A DNA stretch of 64,000 bases from positions 38,068,001 through 38,132,000 of the forward strand of contig CM114273.1 in NCBI GenBank assembly GCA_050084515.1, written 5' to 3'. The position numbers and the translations under genes were made by a program. Source of the stretch: Blasia pusilla (taxonomy: Eukaryota > Marchantiophyta > Marchantiopsida > Blasiales). The notes beneath the pieces are model-generated. The model was not told where the DNA came from, searched no databases, and saw only the letters and a program-made list of their open reading frames with translations. Position 1 is the stretch's first letter. Each line of letters begins with the position of its first letter. This document shows positions 57,601 through 64,000 of the stretch, one piece after another.

Positions 57601-58063
57601 GTGTTCATGGCATGCATTGCCATCTCCACCGTTGCCATGTGATGAGGGAATGGGTGAAGGACCACTGCCTTCACGCAGAAATGTGCCTCCAATAAGTTGG
57701 GCCGCTCCTCCGCAAACTTGGTCCACGTCATGAACCTGTGATTTCCATCCCAGATGAAGAAATGCAGATTCCTCATCCAGCTGAATTCCGTGCCTTCAAC
57801 TTGCCTTCTGGGCATCCTCCAGAATGTGTCGAGCTTTTCCAAGTCCTCCTCCGTAACCAGAGCTTGGGTTCCATGCTCGTCGTAAGGCTGAACATAGAAG
57901 GGGGGAAAGCTGTTGACGTAGGATGCTGTCGCCGCCGATTGTTTAAGCTTCGCTATGTCCTCGTTGGACTGAATTTCACGGACGTATTCCATTGTCCGCA
58001 ATTGGCAGAGTGGAATCCTCGGGGCGTTGTGGCCCTCCATGAGTGCCATCTGCTTTACCATCT
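57601..58063 (-). CDS. ParB-like domain exon of the leftward transposon gene, copy C
   Basis: The leftward exon starts after a consensus acceptor (TTTTGACAG) at about 58063 and is open for about 153 codons, ending at 57601, where copy B has a clean GTAAGT donor. It encodes IPLCQLRTMEYVREI, then DIAKLKQSAATASYVNSFPPFYVQ, and after an insert LHFFIWDGNHRFMTW. This layout (I-P-L start, Arg, helix with Leu and Ser, PP-hydrophobic-V, then a hydrophobic strand ending DGNHR) matches the N-terminal ParB/sulfiredoxin-like fold, where the DGxHR box forms the nucleotide-binding site. In bacteria and phages ParB-like domains occur next to DNA methyltransferases; here a methyltransferase follows on the same strand. 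Part of gene 58778-53832. Confidence 0.6.
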
Positions 58064-58151
58064 GTCAAAACCGGGACAAGATGAATAAGCTACACTGAAT
58101 TCCCAATGAATTGCAATTCACATAATTCAAAAAACCCAGATCCTCTCTTAC

Positions 58152-58778
58152 CCGCTCGAAAATGGGGTCGGTTTCTTGACCAGCTAACTTGTCCGGAGAC
58201 AGAAGCCCCAATTCGTTGGGGAACTCGTCGATCCGATAGAGGTCGATGTCCTCCGCCGGGCTTGGAGTCGAGAATGACCGCTCTCCGGCTTCTTTGGCCA
58301 TGTCCACCATCTCCACGCTGGCGGTCCTCATGACCTTGTCGTCATCGATTTCAACTTCTGGCGTTTCCACTATGTTGATTGTGTCCCCGGACTTCATGGG
58401 GGACATTTCCCGCATCTCAACACTTTTGGTTGGACAGGCAGGGCTATCGTCAATGGCTATCGCTTTTTCCCTCCTCACTTTAGCCAATTCTGCTCTCCTC
58501 ACCGACGCGTCCAGACGCTTCTTTTCTCTCTTTTCGTCGGCGATCCTTTTCTTCAAGGCGTGCGACGTCTCAGCCTCTGCGTTCTGTTTATCGAGCGCCT
58601 CTTGAACACGTCTCGCAAGAAGCACTTGGTTGTGCATCTCCGCTTCCCTTTCCCGCTCCTCGATTTCCTGCTGCCTAATTTCATTCGCCGAACGAGGCCC
58701 AGGAGATGCTGACGCAGGAGTCCTAATAGACTTCGGAGTGAAGCTCCCAGACTTGTTGGCTTGTGATTTTTTCCTCGT
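58152..58778 (-). CDS. N-terminal coiled-coil exon of the leftward transposon gene, copy C
   Basis: From the ATG at 58778 (MTRKKSQANKSG, conserved in copies A and B; an in-frame ATG at 58802 is not conserved) the frame runs to FERV, followed by a CGG/GTAAGAG donor at about 58151. It encodes a basic start, a long charged coiled coil (EIRQQEIEEREREAEMHN through KREKKRLDASVRRAELAK) and an acidic Ser-rich part (SPMKSGDTINIVETPEVEI, then DIDLYRIDEFP). A short intron (about 58064-58151) leads to the ParB-like exon. The coiled coil suggests that the protein forms dimers or oligomers. Confidence 0.65.
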
Positions 58779-59072
58779 CATTTTTTCCGGAAATGCCTCC
58801 ACCTATGTCCACGATGAATCCCTTGATCAGTCGCCTTGCTGATGTCGAGATGGGTAGCTCGAATCGCCTTGATGGGTAGCTCGAATCGTCTCACGATCAT
58901 TCAGTCAAACCGTCTCGCTGTCGTTCGGTCGAACTGTCTCGCTCTCGTTCCCTCCGATCGACTCGCGATGTGTCGCCGTGTGAAACGTCCCTTCGTATTT
59001 GATATGCTGCTGCGCGGGAGAGTGAGGAATGAAGATCGCGAAATGAGAAACCCGAAATGCGAGATTTCTGCC

Positions 59073-59081
59073 CTATTTATA
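59073..59081 (-). promoter_or_regulatory. TATA box of leftward gene, copy C
   Basis: TATAAATAG on the minus strand, about 295 bases before the ATG at 58778; same as 615-623 in copy A. Confidence 0.55.
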
Positions 59082-59099
59082 CTTTTCTAGCCGTTGGGC

Positions 59100-59790
59100 T
59101 GACCGTTGGGTCCCGTCGTCCTTTCGACGGCGACGTGCCGGAGGTTACGGAAGTCCGGAGGTGAAAAATGGCAATCCGTCGGAGTCCGACAGGTTGCGCG
59201 CCTCCGCCATCCTGGGTACCTCGCCATGTGCGCGAGCAACCCGTCGGAGACCGACGGGTTGAGCGCCTCTTTCGTCTTCGGAAAAGAATGCGAGGTACCC
59301 GCACAACCCGTCGGAGACCGACATGTTGCGCGCCTCCGCCGTGTTTGGGACGGGAACGGGACGTACCCAGGAAATCCGTCGGAGACCGTTGGGTTACACG
59401 CTTCCCTCGTCAAGGGTTAAGAATGCGGGCTTCCCGTGCAACTCGTCGGAGTCCGGCTGGCTGCACACTTCATGTAAGCACCATAAGGCGAGGCCCTTGC
59501 GCAACCCGTTGGAGGGCGACGGGTTGCACGCCTTGCCATCTTTGGGCAAATAGGTGAGGCACCCGCGGAACTCGTCGGGAACAGACGGTTTGCACGCCTC
59601 CGGCATCTTCGGGCAAGAAGGAGCGGTATCCAAGCAACTCGTCGGAGAGCGACGGGTTGCTCGCTTCGACAATGTTTGGCAGAAGCGTGCAACCCGTCTG
59701 AAGCCGACGGGTTGCAGGCTTTGGTTAGCTTCGGGTAATTTTGGAGTTACCAGGACTCCGACGGGTTCCAAGTGTGATTCGCAACCCTCT
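59100..59790. repeat. Palindromic repeat array in bidirectional promoter, copy C
   Basis: About ten units, for example CAACCCGTCGG/AGA/CCGACGGGTTG at 59237-59261, between the TATA boxes at 59073 and 59926. The order of variants along the array matches copy A closely, showing recent common origin. Confidence 0.85.
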
Positions 59791-59925
59791 GCTTCCCAAA
59801 TCCGGTAACATCTTGCAACATAATTGAATGTGTTACAGAATTGGATCCATTGTGTCAGACAATGTCACCCACTGAATTCATCTTGTCAGTAAAAATCTGT
59901 CAGGAGTATCTGTTTTCCTATTCAC

Positions 59926-59932
59926 TATAAAT
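59926..59932 (+). promoter_or_regulatory. TATA box of rightward transposase gene, copy C
   Basis: TATAAAT, 70 bases before the ATG at 59996, followed by a CATTCTCATTC tract, as in copies A and B. Confidence 0.6.
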
Positions 59933-59995
59933 TAAAAATTCTCATTCCCATTCTCATTCTCATTCTCATTCTCCTCACGTTGGAATCTTCTTGGA

Positions 59996-62010
59996 ATGGA
60001 CAATTATGTTAAGCTCACTTGTGGCAGTCATCTGGCGGCCCTTCCTCAATCACAAATCATTCGAGCCCAAGCTCGTGAGTCTTTCATAGCAGTGGATGAA
60101 AATTTTCTGTTTGTTCGATTTCTTCTCCAAATTGGAACCATCTTTGTATCCAAAGATGTTAGGGTGAACGGTACGGAAGACATAAAAGGTGAGACGGTCC
60201 AGCCAGTGACCTCAGACCGTAAAGTATGGAATCTCCTGCCTCTAGCAAATGGTCAATACAGAGTTTACGGCCTGCCCCTGAATTCGTATGTTTCCCAAGT
60301 AGACGGTCTAGAATTTCCTAGTGCTCCGAGCTCTACGTTTGCAACTCCAAGCTCTGCAGATCCGGCTTCGACTCCAACTTTGCACGCTCGTAATAATGTT
60401 GTTCTTCCTGAAGAGATTCCGGATGTTATCAACCTCAGTGGATCTGTCGGACACCAATCGGGCCCTCTGTCCGCCTACGCGTTCCTCTTGCGAGTATCAG
60501 GCAATAGTTTGCTTTCGTCTCTGGCCTTGAAAATGTTCAAGCACATTCTTGTCGATGAGCTGCCGCCCACGTACGATGGTAATTGCATTTTTGAGTTGCC
60601 CCCACTTGCTGCTCCTGCTCAAAAGAAGGATGGAGGACGCCTGAAGGGTATGGACAGAAAGTCTGATTGTCATCGATGGTGCAAGCTTCAACGGACTAGT
60701 GCTTCCATTCCAGATGGTCCTTGGATTGTCTCCCGCCACCAATGCGTGGGAGCCTTGGAGTGTAGAAGTCCAGCATGCCCGTATCTAGAGCGCAACGGGC
60801 GAGTCAATACGTTGTAATTCCCTCCCAAGAATGCAGAAACTCCATACGAGGTCGGTGCCACCATACCGCCCGGAGGCCATCGATGTCCTCATTGTGAGGC
60901 ATCGCCCTTCTGTGTTGGAGAGTGTCGTGCATACATATTTTTCATTGTCCACGACTTGGGCTCCACGTCAAAGTATACAAGGCTGGCAGTTCATGTTGGC
61001 TCCCACACTCATCCTGTGACCGATGCAATTCAAAGACACATCAAGGAGGATGTGGCAAAGAAAGTAGCCGAGGTCAACAGAAACTCTCCCGGTTCAAAGC
61101 CCGGAGTGATCAAGCTCACAACGGCATCACAAATTTGTGAACAATTTCTTGGAATCCCTGGACAGGGCAAAATCACGACGGTTGAGGAGAAACAACTCTG
61201 GGAAAATCTCGCATTTCTCGCTGATCTTGAATGCTTCCGGAATTTGCTGCATCAAATACGAGTTATGGATGGAAAGACGGCCGAAATGGATGCCATCGCC
61301 AGAATCAAGGCCAACTCCAGATTTCCATTCATTCAGAGATGGCAGTTCATGGGCCAAGGAGGCGAGGGATCCATGGGCCATGTCTTCAAAATGTCAACGA
61401 CAGGTCCGTCGAGTGGCCTCGATCTTCTAGATCGAATGAGGGAAGGGGAAGATCTTTACGGGAGCTGGGTAAGCTTTGATATTTGCTACAGAGTGCTGAA
61501 CGGATGGTTGATGATGGGTGCTCACGTTTATGACCATGTGGAGAAGGGACTCAAAACTATATTTGTCTGTGAAGTAAAGGCAGAAGATGTTGGCAGTTTG
61601 AAGATGTGCTGGTTACTTTTATTGGAGGTGGTGAAGGAAAACAAAAGGCCACCTCCGGAAATTTACGGGTTCATGGCGGACAATGCACAACCTGGGTGGA
61701 TTGCTATCCGGGAAGTGTTCTGGGGTGGAGAGGTTCAACCGGAGAGGGAAAGGTCGGATGCTTTCCTTTGGCAACAGTGTGTGACCCGGTACACCAAATC
61801 TTGCATCAAGGAGAATAAGAGGACAGAGCATGTCACTCTACTCCAACGCTGCAAGGACAGCAAAACCTTGAAGCAAGCCATGGAATGCCTAGAAGAACTT
61901 CATGGGTGGTGGAGGAAGCATGCGATTGAGGGGAAGTACAAAGAGTTGTGCTCTTGGCTGAGTTGGTGGATTGTACGTATGAGACAATGGGGAAACTTCA
62001 TGCGGCAGGT
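59996..62010 (+). CDS. MULE-like transposase, zinc finger and DDE core, copy C (one stop)
   Basis: A single frame runs from MDNYVKLTCG to a CAG/GTGAGT donor near 62010, broken only by a TAA at 60815-60817 that is CAA in copy A. Residues around 290-340 form a CxxC (60884-60895) ... HxH (61004-61012) zinc finger like those at the start of Mutator and FAR1-type transposases. The core shows a first acidic residue in AHVYDHVEKG (Asp at 61532), a second in FMADNAQPGW (Asp at 61679) followed by AIREVF, and a Trp/Cys-rich helix. This is the spacing of MULE DDE enzymes, which cut the element's ends and join them to new DNA. Protein similarity to plant MULEs is only moderate, so it may be a separate branch. 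The stop makes this copy inactive unless it is read through. Confidence 0.65.
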
Positions 62011-62124
62011 GAGTTCACTATTTTGTCTTGTCAAGCTCACGCTGAGAATTGTTTGTAAAGTTGTAGCTCAGTGTGAGAAGCGTGGGAACTATATGGATTT
62101 CAAACCCAAGAAACCAAGCAAGCT

Positions 62125-62435
62125 GTCGGATGCGACGGGTTGCCTGAGTGTGCAACCCGACGGAAACTGAAGGGTTGCCCGAGTGTGCAACCCGACGGAA
62201 ACCGACGGGTTGCATCCAGATTTTTGGTGCAACCCAAGTGTGCAACCCGAGTGTGCAACCCGTCGGGACCTGACGGGTCACAGATTTGTTCATGGGATGC
62301 CTCGGCCTTGCAACCCGTCGGGTTCCGACGGGTTGCAGTAGGTGGGTTTAAGGTTACAACACGTCGGGACCCGACGGGTTGGAGAGTCGTTCATGGGATG
62401 CCTCGGGCCTGCAACCCGTCTGGTTCCGACAGGTC
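62125..62435. repeat. Palindromic repeats inside the transposase gene, copy C
   Basis: Several CAACCCG...CGGGTTGC units, one complete (CAACCCGTCGG/GTT/CCGACGGGTTG near 62310). Same position as in copies A and B. Confidence 0.8.
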
Positions 62436-62507
62436 ACTTATTTCTTTGACTCCTGAGTTATTTTCGTTCCCTTCTAACATTGCCGTCGTTGCAAGGATTG
62501 AACGTTC

Positions 62508-63450
62508 ATGAAAATGCCCTCTGCCCCAACACAAGTGGAGCAGAAAGTGTTCATTCCTCTTGGAGGTCGTCACAAGCATGCCAACGAATTTCACTTGTGG
62601 AGGCATGCCAACAAGACCAGGCAAGAGCAATGCTACAGTCTGTAGCATTCCATATCTTCCTCACAAAAGGCATAACAAAAGGAAAGGGGCCGTTGATCTA
62701 TGAGCTCTATGTCAGGGCGGTTATGAGATCTGGTGATGAAAAAATGTATGTGGAAGCCTTCAACCGGTGCGTAGCTAGAACTCCACTCGAGCAAGACATA
62801 CACATTGGTGGGGATATTCGTGGGCGGGTTTCAAGACGTCCCATACAGATGGTGGTAGAGCAGTCCGAGCGAGACTCGTGGAGACCATATAACTATTTTG
62901 ACTTTAGGCAGGTGAAGAGGCAGCATCGAGGAACGAATCCGGTGATTGATTTGGATGAGGAAGTTATGCCGCCCAGGTATTTGGGGACCCCAGACTGGTC
63001 CCAAATCCGTGATGGATTTTCTTCTCCAAAATCAGTGAATGTTTCATTTCAAAAGCCCTCCGTTGCTCGAAGTTCGCAACATCTTGTCACTAGGGTGGTT
63101 CAACAATATGGGATTCCGGTAATGGAGATGGATTGCAACCTAAAAGGGTGGCATATATCTTGGAGCAACCCAGGACGTGGACCCACCTGCAGGGCAAGAT
63201 CTGATGGCATTAGGAGAGCATGCGGCACTTTCCTAAATAAGAATCAGACAAGGATCGGCGACCACTGCCTGGGTTTTGGGGACTCAAAACCTTTGATCGT
63301 TTCACGAGGACCGGGGATCAATTGAAGTACTTCTTCTGCCCAAATGAATCTTGCGCTTTTTGGAAGTCTTATCCGGCTGCCATTGGAGCTCCCGGGAATA
63401 TTCCCACGATTTGGCCCATCGCCGCAGGTACGAACTGCACTCAAGACGAT
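62508..63450 (+). pseudogene. MULE-like transposase, C-terminal part, copy C (truncated)
   Basis: After the repeat block the coding potential resumes with MPSAPTQVEQKVFIPLGG (from 62510), then shifts to the frame with YELYVRAVMRSGDEKMYVEA and GGDIRGRVSRRPIQMVVEQ, and on to FFCPNESCAF. Frame changes at about 62640 and 63250 may be introns or lesions. The sequence ends at about 63450, before the SWIM finger, at the junction with Gypsy DNA. Confidence 0.6.
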
Positions 63451-64000
63451 CAAGATGGGCGCAGACGTCAACCTGTCCTTGAGCAACTAAAATGCTCGCT
63501 CGTGCTCATCCCCCTAGTGCCACTCGTGATCCAACTTTGTCAGCAAGGTCAGCGGCTTCGCAATCGAACTGAATCCCTTGACGTATCGCCGATAGAAGTT
63601 CACCAATCCCATGAATGCACAAACCCGGATCACATCTGTAGGGCGTGGAATGCGTGAGATAGCCTCTACCTTCGTCTGCTGAACACCAAGGCCCCCTGGG
63701 TATATCGTATGACCCAAGTACTCAATCTGGTTGTAGAAGAACTTGCACTTGCCTGGATGTAGCTTCAGCCCATGTAATTGCAATCTTCAAAACACCTCCT
63801 CTAGATGTCACTCATGCTCCTCAACTGTGGCGCTAAAGACTACGATGTCATCAATATAACACCTAGCAAAATCCACACCAGCCAAGATCCTATCCATGAC
63901 CCTCTGAAACTCAGTTGGGACGTTCTTTAATCCAAATGGTAAGAACCGCCACTAGTACAAACAATCCTTTCCGTGAGGATCGATGCCCCAAAATGCCATC
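63451..64000 (-). pseudogene. Ty3/Gypsy reverse transcriptase fragment
   Basis: The leftward sequence encodes the reverse transcriptase catalytic block (RCYIDDVIVFS, about 63835-63870) and, after a stop, the thumb region LHPGKCKFFYNQIEYLGHTI (63760-63690) and FMGLVNFYRRYVKGFSSIA, then KDRLTSAPIL at the start of the RNase H part, ending at about 63451. It continues beyond the window. A stop between the palm and thumb segments shows decay. Confidence 0.75.

Larger units (their letters stand above)
51923..63450. mobile_element. Composite MULE/ParB-methyltransferase transposon, copy C (most complete)
   Basis: From left to right: purine-rich terminal repeat (51923), leftward gene with methyltransferase and ParB-like parts (about 53.8-58.8 kb), bidirectional control region (58803-59995), rightward MULE transposase (59996-63450). 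The right end is lost: at about 63450, inside the transposase C-terminus, the sequence switches to a Gypsy reverse transcriptase. Adding the missing right part from copy A (4320-5248) gives an estimated full length of 12-13 kb. Confidence 0.75.

Overview
The window is nuclear DNA of a plant-lineage (streptophyte) eukaryote. Two host genes with plant-type orthologues and spliced exons (a SNM1/beta-CASP nuclease at 13.2-15.6 kb and an EndoU-family endoribonuclease at 18.5-22.6 kb) sit in a sea of nested, mostly decayed transposable elements. The style of the Ty3/Gypsy polyproteins (for example a retropepsin with an unusual DHGSE active site) recalls those I remember from charophyte algae such as Chara. 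That is my best guess at the organism; it is inference, not shown by the sequence.

Layout: 1-5.25 kb is the right half of a composite DNA transposon (copy A). 5.25-10.5 kb holds a decayed retroelement (gag, zinc knuckle, retropepsin) with C5-cytosine DNA methyltransferase motif-I remnants, a MITE-like unit and an inverted/direct repeat cluster. 10.5-12.8 kb is AT-rich and empty. 12.8-22.6 kb is the host gene island. 24.2-26.2 kb is a non-LTR retrotransposon 3' end (minus strand). 28.2-40.6 kb is a mosaic of hAT (BED/DUF659) and Ty3/Gypsy pieces nested in and joined to each other. 40.6-48.3 kb is copy B of the composite transposon, broken by a roughly 1 kb LTR-like insertion and joined to a Gypsy integrase + LTR and an inverted hAT copy (48.3-51.9 kb). 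51.9-63.45 kb is copy C, the most complete, cut off at its right side by a Gypsy reverse transcriptase running to the window end.

The central discovery candidate is this composite transposon. In all three copies the same plan recurs. A rightward gene encodes a Mutator-like (MULE) transposase with a CxxC...HxH DNA-binding finger, a DDE-type core and a CxC...CxH SWIM finger. Opposite it, a leftward multi-exon gene encodes a charged coiled coil, then a ParB-like domain with an intact DGNHR motif, then (seen in copy C only) a beta-class N4/N6 amino-type DNA methyltransferase. The two genes diverge from a bidirectional control region of 1.2-1.5 kb with TATA boxes at both sides in copies A and C; in copy B the leftward box is altered. 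The space between the TATA boxes, and the introns or gaps of both genes, are filled with a palindromic repeat (half-sites CAACCCGTCGG / CCGACGGGTTG) that I find nowhere else in the window. Several arm variants are compensated on both sides. A working model, which is inference, is a self-marking transposon whose ParB-methyltransferase protein acts at its own palindromic arrays, similar in logic to VANDAL/VANC anti-silencing but built from prokaryote-type parts. All three copies show damage, so an intact copy must be sought elsewhere in the genome.
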